Source of the DNA: Rubrivivax sp.
GTDB lineage: Bacteria > Pseudomonadota > Gammaproteobacteria > Burkholderiales > Burkholderiaceae_C
Assembly (NCBI GenBank): GCA_022842305.1
Contig: JALHPY010000021.1
Coordinates: 1-45,160, forward strand
Reading direction: 5' to 3'
Length of the DNA: 45,160 bases
Positions 1 through 7,948 of this stretch are shown here, one piece after another. The notes beneath the pieces are model-generated. The model had not been told where the DNA came from, searched no databases, and saw only the letters and a list, made by a program, of their open reading frames with translations. The stretch's first letter is position 1. Each line of letters starts with the position of its first letter. The position numbers were made by a program, and so were the translations under genes.

Positions 1-219
1 ACGGCGCGCAGCGCGCCGGCGCACGAACGCGCCATCCGCACGCTGATGGACTGGCGCATCGAGGTCGACGAGGCCATGTTCCTGGGCGGGCTGGCCAAGG
101 GCAGCTTTCTGCGCGAGTTTGAACCCGATTTCTTCTTCGACGACCAGACCGGCCACATCGCCGATGCTTCTGCGCACGTGCCAGCCGGGCACGTGGCCGC
201 CGGCATCAGCAACCCCTGA
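1..219 (+). CDS. 5'-nucleotidase, C-terminal end (gene runs off the left edge)
   Basis: The frame is open from the first base to TGA at 217-219 and gives the last 72 residues of a protein. The tail contains FLGGLAKGSFL, EPDFFFDDQ and a closing VPAGHVAAG stretch. I recognise this as the end of the cytosolic 5'-nucleotidase family (Pfam PF06189), which dephosphorylates nucleoside 5'-monophosphates. The FFFDDQ segment followed by a short VPxGHV tail near the C-terminus is typical of that family. The catalytic N-terminal part lies outside the window, so activity cannot be judged. The assignment is by remembered family pattern, not a search. Confidence 0.75.
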   Translation, partial: TARSAPAHERAIRTLMDWRIEVDEAMFLGGLAKGSFLREFEPDFFFDDQTGHIADASAHVPAGHVAAGISNP

Positions 220-243
220 CTTTTGACTGTTGACTTTCAAGAG

Positions 244-260
244 TGTCGAACTTTTTGACA
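244..260. promoter_or_regulatory. Possible upstream activator site for the sigma-54 promoter
   Basis: TGTC (244-247) and GACA (257-260) form an interrupted dyad with a 9-base spacer, about 110 bases upstream of the -24 element at 370. Sigma-54 promoters need an enhancer-binding activator that usually binds a dyad 80-200 bases upstream, so position and symmetry fit. In genomes with the PEP-CTERM/exosortase system the activator is usually PrsR. The dyad is short and could be chance. Confidence 0.3.
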
Positions 261-369
261 GCCGACCGATCGCGAGACGCCAGAGCGTCGGCAAGCACAT
301 TCGACTGCACGCGCCAAGTGCTTGGTACGAAAGGCCAAAGCTCTACTTAGAACAGAAAGCCAAGGTTGC

Positions 370-383
370 GGCACGACCCTTGC
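370..383 (+). promoter_or_regulatory. Sigma-54 (RpoN) -24/-12 promoter of the PEP-CTERM gene
   Basis: GGCAC starts at 370 and TTGC ends at 383. The invariant GG (370-371) and GC (382-383) are separated by exactly 10 bases, as RpoN promoters require (consensus TGGCAC-N5-TTGC). Transcription would start near 395, about 20 bases before the ATG at 415, leaving room for the Shine-Dalgarno-like caggaa. Sigma-54 control of PEP-CTERM genes through PrsK/PrsR is established in other exosortase-bearing bacteria. PrsR itself is not in this window. Confidence 0.75.
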
Positions 384-414
384 TTGGCTGTCGCATCAAC
401 TTATCAGGAACACC

Positions 415-1119
415 ATGCAAGCACTCAAGCTCTCGTTTCTGGCCTGCGCTGCTATGTTCGCGGTCTCCGGGGCTCAGGCCGCGGCAGTGACTGTCACCGC
501 GACGCTCACCGCCGACAACCATTACGGACTTTATGTTGGCAATAGCGATGCGAACCCCCTCAATTTTGTAGGGCGCAACGAAATTGGAAATGCCGCTAGT
601 GGCGGCGCCGGCTGCCCCAATAACTGGAGTTGTACCGAGTCCTTCACTTTCAACGCCGACACGACGACGGACTACATCTACGTTGTGGCCTGGGACGACG
701 GCGGCCCGCAGTCGTGGATCGGCAACTTCACTTGGGGCAGCTCCACGCTCGTGAGCAACAAGGCCTCCTGGGAATACCTGATCCCTGCCACCGCGGCCGG
801 CTTCACCACCAGCGGTGCGCCACCCGTTGCGCTCGCGACGTTGGACAGTCTCATCAACCCCTCGTCGGTTTGGTCGGCGTCGCAGGCCGAGGCCGCCAAC
901 GGCTCCGGCCCCTGGGGAACCATCGCGGGCTTGAACGCGAATGCCAAGTTCGTTTGGCACGACACACTGGGAAACAATTCGTCCAGCGACGGCAAATACG
1001 TGGTATTCCGCAGTGCGCTCGTGGCCAATGTGCCGGAGCCGACGGGTCTGGCATTGGTTGGCTTGGCGCTGACCGTGGCAGGCCTGGCTCGACGCCGCGC
1101 CAGCGCGATTCACGGCTGA
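415..1119 (+). CDS. PEP-CTERM sorted exoprotein of unknown function
   Basis: The 234-residue product has a Sec signal peptide (residues 1-22, cleavage after AQA) and a C-terminal sorting signal: VPEP at 206-209, a hydrophobic helix to about 224, then RRR. Such proteins are recognised by an exosortase (EpsH family), cleaved near the PEP motif and exported to the cell surface or extracellular matrix, often with exopolysaccharide or floc formation. The body is rich in Asn, Ser, Thr, Gly and Trp, contains one close Cys pair (67 and 73) and looks all-beta, but I recognise no named domain. The ATG at 415 is chosen because it opens the signal peptide; an upstream in-frame start at 322 would precede the sigma-54 promoter. 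Codon use is visibly more AT-rich than in neighbouring genes. The exosortase is not in this window. Confidence 0.88.
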   Translation: MQALKLSFLACAAMFAVSGAQAAAVTVTATLTADNHYGLYVGNSDANPLNFVGRNEIGNAASGGAGCPNNWSCTESFTFNADTTTDYIYVVAWDDGGPQSWIGNFTWGSSTLVSNKASWEYLIPATAAGFTTSGAPPVALATLDSLINPSSVWSASQAEAANGSGPWGTIAGLNANAKFVWHDTLGNNSSSDGKYVVFRSALVANVPEPTGLALVGLALTVAGLARRRASAIHG

Positions 1120-1138
1120 GCTCGCAACTTTGATTCTG

Positions 1139-1165
1139 GGGCGCCTCATTCGAGGCGCCCTTTTT
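1139..1165 (+). terminator. Intrinsic terminator after the PEP-CTERM gene
   Basis: A perfect 9-bp stem (1139-1147 with 1152-1160), a 4-base loop and a run of five T (1161-1165) begin 20 bases after the stop codon. The T-run lies on the plus strand, so it terminates the PEP-CTERM transcript. It also shields the convergent kinase gene that ends at 1183. Confidence 0.92.
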
Positions 1166-1182
1166 GCATGGAACGCCTGAAC

Positions 1183-2301
1183 TCAACGGCGCCAAGCAAA
1201 GATCAGGGCTGCGAGAGCCGCGATCAGTAGCGCGCCTGCGCCGAGAGCCAAGGGCCGCCGCCAGCCACTTGGGGACACACCGGCTGCGGCGGGCTTCTCA
1301 GGCGCACTGGCCGGGGCAGCACTGGGCGGCGCCGCCACCGGCGTGTCGAACAGCCGCCGCAGTTCGGCCATGGACTGCGGGCGCGCCTCGGGGCGCACCG
1401 ACAGGCCGGCGTCGATGGCGGCCAGGAAGCTGGCGCTGTAGCGCCCCTGCGCGGCCACGCTGGCCGGCACCAGTTCGTCCTTGACGGCGCGTGCGATGCT
1501 GGCCTTGGGCACCTTGCCCACAGCCGCGGCGTAGAGCACGGCGCAAAGCGCGTAGACATCGGTCCACGGGCCCTGGCGCATGCCTTCGTCGCTTTCGTAC
1601 TGCTCCACCGGCGAGTAGCCGCTCTTGAGGATGGCGGTGAGGTTCTGCGTGGCGTCACCGATGACGCGGCGCGCGGCGCCGAAGTCCAGCAGCACCGGGC
1701 GCGGCTTCTGCTCGAGGTAGCTGCCGCCCTGACGGTCATAGAGCATCAGGATGTTGTCGGGCGCCACGTCGCGGTGGTAGCAGTGCGCGTCGTGCATCAC
1801 CGACAGCGCCTCGATCAGCGGGTCGGACAGCTGGCGCAGCCAGGCCTCGCTGGGCTGCGCGCCCAGGTCGGTGAGCCACTTCTTGAGCGTGATGCCCTCG
1901 TAGTAGGGCATGACCATGTAGGCCGTGCCGTTCTCGGCCCAGAAGCGGTAGACCTTGACCAGCGAGGGGTGCTCGAAGGAGCCCAGCAAGCGCGCCTCGT
2001 TGATGAAGCTCTGCAGGCCCTTGTCGAAGTACGGCGCAAAGCGCGGCAGGCGTGGCACCACCTCGCCGGTGGGCGCGCGCATGGCCAGGGTGGCGGGCAC
2101 GTATTCCTTGAGCGCGACGCGGCGGTCCAGCCGCGTGTCGCGCGCCAGGTAGACGATGCTGTAGCCGCCCACGCCCAGCAGCCGCTCGACCACGAACTCC
2201 TGCAGCTTGTGGCCGGGCTTGAGCTCGCTGCCCTGGTCGCGCCGCGGCATCAGCAGCGTGCGCTGCTCGGCTCTTTCGCGTGCGCCGTCGTCGTCGGCCA
2301 T
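1183..2301 (-). CDS. Membrane-anchored Ser/Thr protein kinase (Hanks type)
   Basis: This 372-residue protein has a complete eukaryotic-type kinase domain, about residues 37-320. The glycine loop is GVGGYS (43-48), the ATP-binding lysine is K65 in ALKEY, its partner is E102, the catalytic loop is HRDVAPDN (176-183) and the metal-binding motif is DFG (206-208). After a Pro/Ala-rich linker, one transmembrane helix (about 349-369) ends in RR, so the kinase domain is probably cytoplasmic and tail-anchored, with nothing outside to sense a ligand. ATG at 2301 follows a gaggg ribosome site and lies 10 bases after the stop of the M16 peptidase gene, so the two are co-transcribed. Frames extending further upstream overlap the peptidase and look like shadow sequence. 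The substrate is unknown. No PP2C phosphatase or FHA protein is nearby. Confidence 0.9.
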   Translation of the reverse strand: MADDDGARERAEQRTLLMPRRDQGSELKPGHKLQEFVVERLLGVGGYSIVYLARDTRLDRRVALKEYVPATLAMRAPTGEVVPRLPRFAPYFDKGLQSFINEARLLGSFEHPSLVKVYRFWAENGTAYMVMPYYEGITLKKWLTDLGAQPSEAWLRQLSDPLIEALSVMHDAHCYHRDVAPDNILMLYDRQGGSYLEQKPRPVLLDFGAARRVIGDATQNLTAILKSGYSPVEQYESDEGMRQGPWTDVYALCAVLYAAAVGKVPKASIARAVKDELVPASVAAQGRYSASFLAAIDAGLSVRPEARPQSMAELRRLFDTPVAAPPSAAPASAPEKPAAAGVSPSGWRRPLALGAGALLIAALAALIFAWRR

Positions 2302-2311
2302 GGTGCTGCCC

Positions 2312-5059
2312 TCAGGGTTGCTTGAAGTCGCCACCCCAGGCGAACACGAGTCGCTTGGGGTCGATGTGGCGGCGCCAGGCGGCATTGACCTGCGCCAGCG
2401 TGAGCCCGGCGATGGCGTCGTCGACCTGCTGCGACACCGCGAAGCTGCGCCCCAGGAACAGGTTGCCCAGCAGCAGGCCGCTGAGCGCGGCGTCCTGCGC
2501 GCGCCCCAGCCGGCGGCCCGACAGTAGGCCGCTGCGGCCTTCGTCCAATTCGGCCTGGGTGAAGCCCTGCTCCAGCGCGCGCGCCAGTTCCTGCTGGAAC
2601 GCGGCCTCGACCTTGGGCTGGTTCTGCGGCGCGAAGATGGCGCTGAAGTTCCAGCGGCTGTTGTCGTCGATGGACGACCAGTCGACGCTGGAGCGCACGT
2701 CATAGCTCAGGCCGTCGGTTTCGCGGATGCGCTTCCACAGGCGCGAGCTGCCACCGCTGCCGAACAGGTGGTTGGCCATCAGCAGCGCCGGGTAGTCGGC
2801 GTGGCGGTCGGACAGCGGCAGCGCCAGCGTGCCACGCAGGTTGGCGTTGGCCTTGTCGGGGGTGACTTCGAAGAAGCGCTTGGGCGGCACCGGCACCAGC
2901 GGCTGCGGCACGCGCGTGTAGGCCATGGCGCCGGCGGCTGGCTGGCGCCAGTTGCCGAAGGCCGCCTCCACCGCGGCCTGCACGGCGGCGGCGTCGAAGT
3001 CGCCCACCGCGGCGAATTCGCCCTGGGCCGCGCTGTAGAAGCGGCGGTGGAAGGCCTGCACCTGGGCGATGTCCACGGCCTTGACGTCGGCCTCGAGCTC
3101 GTCGAATGTCTGGGTGTGGCGCAGGTCGCCGCGCGGGTAGGGGTTGCCGTGGCGTGCGATCAGGTTGCCGATCAGCGCATCGGGCTCCTTGCGCTGGCGT
3201 TCGATGCTGGTCAGCCATTGCCGGCGCGCCTCTTCCAGCGGCTCGGCCGGGAAGGCGGGTTCGCGCAGCAGCCGGCCCACCAGCGCGATGACGGCCGGCA
3301 GACGCTCGCGCTTGGTGGTGATGCCCACCGTGAGCGACTGCTCGCCGGCACCGAAGCTCACGTCGGCCTGCAGGCGGTCGAATTCGTCGGCGATCTGCTG
3401 GCGCGTGAGCCCGGCGCCGCCCTTGTCCAGCAGGCCCGCAGCCAGCGAGGCCACCATCTCCTGGCCCTTCAGACTGTGCTCGTCGCCGTAGTGCAGGCGC
3501 AGCCGGGCCTGCACCACGCGGCCGCGCGTGCCCTTGGGCAGCAGCGCCAGCTTCAGCCCGCCGGCCTGGGCCAGGCGGGTGCGCGCGTCCAGGTTGGCCG
3601 GGCTGGGGTCGAAGGCCTCGGCCTGGGCCGCGGTGGCGTCGCCCTTGTAGTCTTTCACCGCCGCGGCCACGTCCACGCGCTCGGCCTGCGGCGCGCGCTC
3701 GGGCTTGGCCACCGGTTGGTAGATGCCGACGCTGCGGTTGTCGGGCCGCAGCCAGGTGGTGGCGACGCGGTTCACGTCGGCCAGCGTGGCCTGGCGCACG
3801 CGGTCGCGCTGCAGGAAGTACAGGCGCCAGTCGCCCAGCGCCACGGCCTCGCTCATGGCCACGCCCACGCGCTCGGGGTCGGTGAAGCCCAGGTCCCAGT
3901 TGTTGAGCCAGGTGGTGCGGGCGCGCTCCAGCTCTTCGGCCGTGACCGGCTCGGCCGCCAGGCCGTCGACCACGGCGGCCATTTCGGCGCGCGCGCGCTC
4001 GACCTCCTGCCCCGGGGCGATGGCGGCACCCAGGATCAGCGGGCCGGGTTCGGCCAGGGTCCAGGCGCCGGCAAAGGCCTGCGCGGCCAGGCGCTTCTCG
4101 ACCAGGCGCTTGTGCAGGCGGCCGCCGGGGGTGTCGCCCAGCACCAGCGACAGCATCTGCACGCTGGCGTAATCGGGGTGCGGGCCGGCGGGCACGTGGT
4201 AGGTCATGTAGACCAGCGGCGCGCCGCCGACGCGGCGCACGGTGACCTGGCGTTCGCCGTCCTGCGGCGGGTCCAGCGTGTAGGTGGCGGGCAGGCTGCG
4301 CTGCGGCCGCGGCAGCGGGCCGAAGTACTGCGCCACCCAGGCCAGCACCCGGGCCGTGTCGAACTTGCCGCTGACGATGAGCGTGGCGTTGTCGGGCTGG
4401 TAATGCGTGCGGTAGAAGGCCTGCAGGCGCGGGATGTCGACGTTCTCGATGTCCGCGCGCGCGCCGATGGTGCTCTTGCCGTAGTTGTGCCACTGGTACA
4501 TGGCGGCGAACAGCTTTTGCAGCAGCACGCGCGAGGGGTTGTTCTCGCCCGATTCGAACTCGTTGCGCACCACCGTCATCTCGGTGTCCAGGTCGGCGCG
4601 CGCGATGAAGCTGTTGAGCATGATGTCGGCCTGCCAGCTCAGGTACCACTGCAGGTTGTCGTCGTTGGCGGCGAAGCTGGCGAAGTAGTTGGTGCGGTCG
4701 AACGAGGTCGTGCCGTTGGCCCGCAGACCGCGCTTGGTGAACTCGGCCCAGACGTTCCTGGTGGTTGGCGTGCCCTTGAACACCATGTGTTCCAGCAAGT
4801 GGGCCATGCCGGTTTCGCCGTAGTTCTCGTGCCGCGAACCCACGCGGTAGGTGACGTTGACGGTGGTGGTGGGCTTGGAATCGTCGGGCACCAGCAGCAG
4901 CTGCAGGCCGTTGGCCAGGCGGTACTCGGTGATGCCTTCGACGCTGGTGACGCGGCTGATGCCGGCAGGCAGCGCGGGGGTGGTCTGCGCCAGGGCGGCG
5001 CCGGCCTGCAGTGCTGCCATCAGGGCCAGCGACAGCGCGAGAAACCAGTTGCGAATCAT
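2312..5059 (-). CDS. Secreted M16-family zinc metallopeptidase (two fused M16 domains)
   Basis: The 915-residue product starts with a Sec signal peptide (about residues 1-24, ending ALAQ). The first M16 domain carries the inverted zinc motif HLLEH (87-91), with the third ligand E167 in VRNEFE exactly 76 residues after H91, as in pitrilysin and insulinase. The C-terminal half is a second M16 domain lacking the zinc motif, which in this family forms the other wall of the catalytic chamber. The protein probably degrades peptides in the periplasm. ATG at 5059 is chosen over an upstream frame to 5125 because it opens the signal peptide. It is co-directional with the kinase downstream (10-base gap). 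The Crp/Fnr gene upstream is 90 bases away with a hairpin between. Confidence 0.92.
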   Translation of the reverse strand: MIRNWFLALSLALMAALQAGAALAQTTPALPAGISRVTSVEGITEYRLANGLQLLLVPDDSKPTTTVNVTYRVGSRHENYGETGMAHLLEHMVFKGTPTTRNVWAEFTKRGLRANGTTSFDRTNYFASFAANDDNLQWYLSWQADIMLNSFIARADLDTEMTVVRNEFESGENNPSRVLLQKLFAAMYQWHNYGKSTIGARADIENVDIPRLQAFYRTHYQPDNATLIVSGKFDTARVLAWVAQYFGPLPRPQRSLPATYTLDPPQDGERQVTVRRVGGAPLVYMTYHVPAGPHPDYASVQMLSLVLGDTPGGRLHKRLVEKRLAAQAFAGAWTLAEPGPLILGAAIAPGQEVERARAEMAAVVDGLAAEPVTAEELERARTTWLNNWDLGFTDPERVGVAMSEAVALGDWRLYFLQRDRVRQATLADVNRVATTWLRPDNRSVGIYQPVAKPERAPQAERVDVAAAVKDYKGDATAAQAEAFDPSPANLDARTRLAQAGGLKLALLPKGTRGRVVQARLRLHYGDEHSLKGQEMVASLAAGLLDKGGAGLTRQQIADEFDRLQADVSFGAGEQSLTVGITTKRERLPAVIALVGRLLREPAFPAEPLEEARRQWLTSIERQRKEPDALIGNLIARHGNPYPRGDLRHTQTFDELEADVKAVDIAQVQAFHRRFYSAAQGEFAAVGDFDAAAVQAAVEAAFGNWRQPAAGAMAYTRVPQPLVPVPPKRFFEVTPDKANANLRGTLALPLSDRHADYPALLMANHLFGSGGSSRLWKRIRETDGLSYDVRSSVDWSSIDDNSRWNFSAIFAPQNQPKVEAAFQQELARALEQGFTQAELDEGRSGLLSGRRLGRAQDAALSGLLLGNLFLGRSFAVSQQVDDAIAGLTLAQVNAAWRRHIDPKRLVFAWGGDFKQP

Positions 5060-5123
5060 GGGCAGTGTGGGCCGGTGGCGGGGACAGGCCAGTGTAAGCA
5101 ATGCCCTGGCGCCGCGCCGCGGC

Positions 5124-5139
5124 AACGGGCAAGCCCGTT
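5124..5139 (-). terminator. Hairpin between the Crp/Fnr gene and the peptidase gene
   Basis: A perfect 7-bp stem (AACGGGC with GCCCGTT) and a 2-base loop begin 11 bases after the stop codon of the minus-strand Crp/Fnr gene. There is no T-run, so it is a weak terminator or an mRNA-end stabiliser rather than a canonical terminator. Confidence 0.4.
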
Positions 5140-5149
5140 CGGGGGGGTG

Positions 5150-5887
5150 TCAGGGGCTGCGATAGCGGCGCAGCGCGTCGAGCTGCAGCACGCGCACGCC
5201 GCCGTACTCCACCCGCACCACACCGGCCGCCTGCAGGGCCTCCAGCGCCTTGTTCACGCGCTGGCGCGACAGGCCCACCAGATAGCCCAGTTCCTGCTGG
5301 GTGATGCGCAGCATGTCACCCACGCCCGGGTACAGCAGCGGGTGGAACAGCGCGGCCAGGCTGCGCGCCACGCGCTCGTCGGGGTGCGACAGGCGGTCGA
5401 TCTCACGCGCCGCGATGAACTGGCCCAGGCGCTCGTTGAGCTGGTTCATGACGAAACGGTTGAAGCCGATGCTGCGGTCCAGCAGCCAGTGGAAGGTGGC
5501 GGCACTCATGCCGGCCACGTTGCTGGTGCGCAGCGCCTGGATGTTGTAGCGGTAGATCTCGCGCTTGAGCACCGTGCCCTCGCCGAACCAGCCACCCGGC
5601 CCCACGCCGGTGAAGGTGATGGGCACGCCCAGGGCGGTGTCGTTGCTCATCTTGAGCAGGCCGTCGATGACGCCGAACCAGTAGGTGACCGGCCGGCCGA
5701 CGCGGCACACCAGCTCGCCCGGCGCCACCGTGACCACGCGCAGGTCGGCGACGACGTGCTCGCGCTCTTCGGCGTCCAGCCGCTCCAGCCAGGGGATCTG
5801 CGCCAGTTCGGCGGCGCTGACCGCGCGCGAACGCGACAAGGGCACGCCCGCGGCGTGTGCGGCGGGTGGAAAGCTGGAAGTGGCCAC
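5150..5887 (-). CDS. Crp/Fnr-family transcriptional regulator
   Basis: The 245-residue protein has an N-terminal cyclic-nucleotide-binding-like beta-barrel (about residues 30-140), a long dimerisation helix and a C-terminal winged helix. The recognition region is TQQELGYLVGLSRQRVNKAL (about 191-210), the classic Crp/Fnr helix-turn-helix. There is no N-terminal cysteine cluster, so it is not an iron-sulfur FNR. The start is GTG at 5887; no in-frame ATG fits better. The gene is divergent from the acyl-CoA ligase, and the 112-base gap holds an 18-bp palindrome that suits a Crp/Fnr dimer. It therefore probably controls itself and the transport and ligase cluster. The effector is unknown; an acyl-CoA or aromatic ligand would fit the neighbours but is inference. 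Confidence 0.9.
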   Translation of the reverse strand: MATSSFPPAAHAAGVPLSRSRAVSAAELAQIPWLERLDAEEREHVVADLRVVTVAPGELVCRVGRPVTYWFGVIDGLLKMSNDTALGVPITFTGVGPGGWFGEGTVLKREIYRYNIQALRTSNVAGMSAATFHWLLDRSIGFNRFVMNQLNERLGQFIAAREIDRLSHPDERVARSLAALFHPLLYPGVGDMLRITQQELGYLVGLSRQRVNKALEALQAAGVVRVEYGGVRVLQLDALRRYRSP

Positions 5888-5926
5888 CGATGCCCCGGGA
5901 AATGCCTGTCAGTGCGAACCCTTGGA

Positions 5927-5944
5927 TTGTCGTCGTAACGACAA
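5927..5944. promoter_or_regulatory. 18-bp palindromic operator, Crp/Fnr type
   Basis: TTGTCGT (5927-5933) and ACGACAA (5938-5944) are perfect inverted 7-base arms around a 4-base centre. Crp/Fnr dimers bind sites of this geometry, with outer TTG and CAA as in the FNR site. The palindrome is in the only gap between the divergent regulator (start 5887) and ligase gene (start 6000), so it is the likely binding site for both. Confidence 0.7.
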
Positions 5945-5999
5945 CTTGGCGTCAAAGCATTGCCCAGAATGCGGCGCTCGCCCAGCTGAGGAGGTACCG

Positions 6000-7946
6000 G
6001 TGGAGTCCACGTTTCCGCGACTGATGCTCGACCACGCCCAGCGGCGCCCCCAGGCACCGGCGCTGCGCGAGAAGGTGTACGGCATTTGGCAGACCACCAC
6101 CTGGGCCGACCTGGCCCTGCTGGTGCGGCGCCTGGCCTGCGGCCTGGCCCACGCCGGCCTGAAGCGCGGCGACCACCTGGTGGTGGTGGGCGAGAACCGG
6201 CCGCGCCTGTACGCAGCCATGCTGGCAGCGCAGACGCTGGGCGCGGTGCCGGTGCCGCTGTACCAGGACGCGGTGTCGGCCGAATACAAGTTTCCGATCA
6301 ACAACGCCGAGGTCGGCTTTGCCATCGTCGAGGACCAGGAGCAGGTCGACAAGCTGCTTGAGCTGCGCGAAGAATGCCCCCAGCTCAAGCGCATCTGGTT
6401 CGACGACCCGCGCGGCCTGCGCAACTACGCCGAAGCTGGCCTGGACAGCCTGGACGCGCTGGTGGCCGCCGGCCAGGCGCACGACGCGGCCAACGCGCGC
6501 CTGTTCGAAGACGAGGTGGCGCGCTGCCAGCCGCAGGACGTGGCGGCCATGTTCTTCACCAGCGGCACCACCGGCAACCCCAAGGGCGTGGTGCACACGC
6601 ACTTCACGTTGCTAGACCGCGCCCAGGCGGGCAAGGACTTCGACCGCCTGACCGAGCGCGAGGAAGTGCTGGCCTACATGCCGCTGGCCTGGATCGGCCA
6701 GAACATCTTCAGCTTCGCACAGTGGCTGGCCTGCGGCTACGTCGTCAACTGCCCCGAGAGCGCGGCCACGGTGATGATCGACCTCAAGGAGATCGGCCCC
6801 ACCTACTACTTTGCGCCGCCACGCATCTTCGAAGGCCTGCTCACCAGCGTGATGATCCGCATGGAAGACGCCAGCAGCGGCAAGCGCTGGCTGTTCCACA
6901 AGGCCATGGAACTGGCGCGCCGCGTCGGCCCGGCGCTGATGGACGGCAAGCCGGTGGGCGCGCTGGACCGCCTGGCCTACAAGCTGGGCGCGTTCTCGGT
7001 CTACGGACCGCTGCGCAATGCGCTGGGCCTGAACCGCGTGCGCGTGGCCTACACCGCGGGCGAGGCCATCGGCCCCGACCTGTTTACCTTCTACCGCAGC
7101 ATCGGCATCAACCTGAAGCAGCTGTACGGCAGCACCGAAACCGCGGTCTTCGTGTGCCTGCAGCCCGACAACGCGGTCAGGGCCGACACCGTGGGCGTGC
7201 CCATCAACGGCGTCCAGATCCGCGTGGCCGACAACGGCGAGATCATGGTCAAGAGCCCGGGCCTGCTGAAGGAGTACTACAAGAACCCGGCCGCCACCGC
7301 CGAGGTGCTGACCGCCGACGGCTGGTACCACACCGGCGACGCCGGCTTCCTGGACGCCAGTGGCCACCTCAAGATCATCGACCGCGCCAAGGATGTAGGC
7401 CGGCTGATGGGTGGCGCCTGCGACGGCGCCATGTTCGCGCCCAAGTACGTCGAGAACAAGCTCAAGTTCTTCCCCTTCGTCAAGGAGGCGGTGGCCTTCG
7501 GCGACAAGCGCGAGAAGGTCTGCGCCTTCGTCAACATCGACTTCGAGGCCGTGGGCAACTGGGCCGAGCGGCGCAACCTGCCCTACGCCGGCTACACCGA
7601 CCTGGCCGGCAAGAAGGAAGTGCTCGAACTCATCCGCGACTGCGTCGAGAAGGTCAACGCCGACCTGTCCGCCGACGCCATGCTGGCCGGCAGCCAGATC
7701 AGCCGCTTCCTGGTGCTGCACAAGGAGCTCGACGCCGACGACGGCGAACTGACACGCACACGCAAGGTGCGCCGCGGCGCCATCGCCGACAAGTACGCGG
7801 TGCTGCTGGACGCGCTGTACGGCGGCCGCAGCGAACAGTTCATCGAGACCGCCGTCAAGTTCGAGGACGGCCGCAGCGGCAGCGTCAGCGCCACGCTGCC
7901 CATCGTCGATGCCAAGACCTTTCCCGCGATGAAGAAGGCGGCCTGA
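6000..7946 (+). CDS. AMP-forming acyl-CoA synthetase, long-chain-type
   Basis: The 648-residue protein belongs to the ANL adenylating superfamily: a carboxylic acid plus ATP gives an acyl-adenylate, then an acyl-CoA. Visible core motifs are the phosphate loop TSGTTGNPKG (about residues 187-196), YGSTET (about 376-381), GWYHTGD (A7), DRAKD (A8) and LTRTRKVRR (A10, with the catalytic lysine). The overall form resembles long-chain or bulky-substrate ligases. The start is GTG at 6000, preceded by a near-perfect ribosome site GAGGAGG (5988-5994). The gene leads a plus-strand cluster, with LivG starting 2 bases after its stop, so the ligase probably traps the acid imported by the Liv-type transporter. 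The substrate is not readable; aromatic or medium/long aliphatic acids are candidates. Confidence 0.9.
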   Translation: MESTFPRLMLDHAQRRPQAPALREKVYGIWQTTTWADLALLVRRLACGLAHAGLKRGDHLVVVGENRPRLYAAMLAAQTLGAVPVPLYQDAVSAEYKFPINNAEVGFAIVEDQEQVDKLLELREECPQLKRIWFDDPRGLRNYAEAGLDSLDALVAAGQAHDAANARLFEDEVARCQPQDVAAMFFTSGTTGNPKGVVHTHFTLLDRAQAGKDFDRLTEREEVLAYMPLAWIGQNIFSFAQWLACGYVVNCPESAATVMIDLKEIGPTYYFAPPRIFEGLLTSVMIRMEDASSGKRWLFHKAMELARRVGPALMDGKPVGALDRLAYKLGAFSVYGPLRNALGLNRVRVAYTAGEAIGPDLFTFYRSIGINLKQLYGSTETAVFVCLQPDNAVRADTVGVPINGVQIRVADNGEIMVKSPGLLKEYYKNPAATAEVLTADGWYHTGDAGFLDASGHLKIIDRAKDVGRLMGGACDGAMFAPKYVENKLKFFPFVKEAVAFGDKREKVCAFVNIDFEAVGNWAERRNLPYAGYTDLAGKKEVLELIRDCVEKVNADLSADAMLAGSQISRFLVLHKELDADDGELTRTRKVRRGAIADKYAVLLDALYGGRSEQFIETAVKFEDGRSGSVSATLPIVDAKTFPAMKKAA

Positions 7947-7948
7947 AC

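Noticed and set aside
2768-5938. A 1056-residue plus-strand open frame opposite the M16 peptidase and Crp/Fnr genes
   Set aside because: It is His/Gly/Val/Arg-rich low-complexity translation typical of the antisense frame of GC-rich genes, and it covers two well-supported genes.
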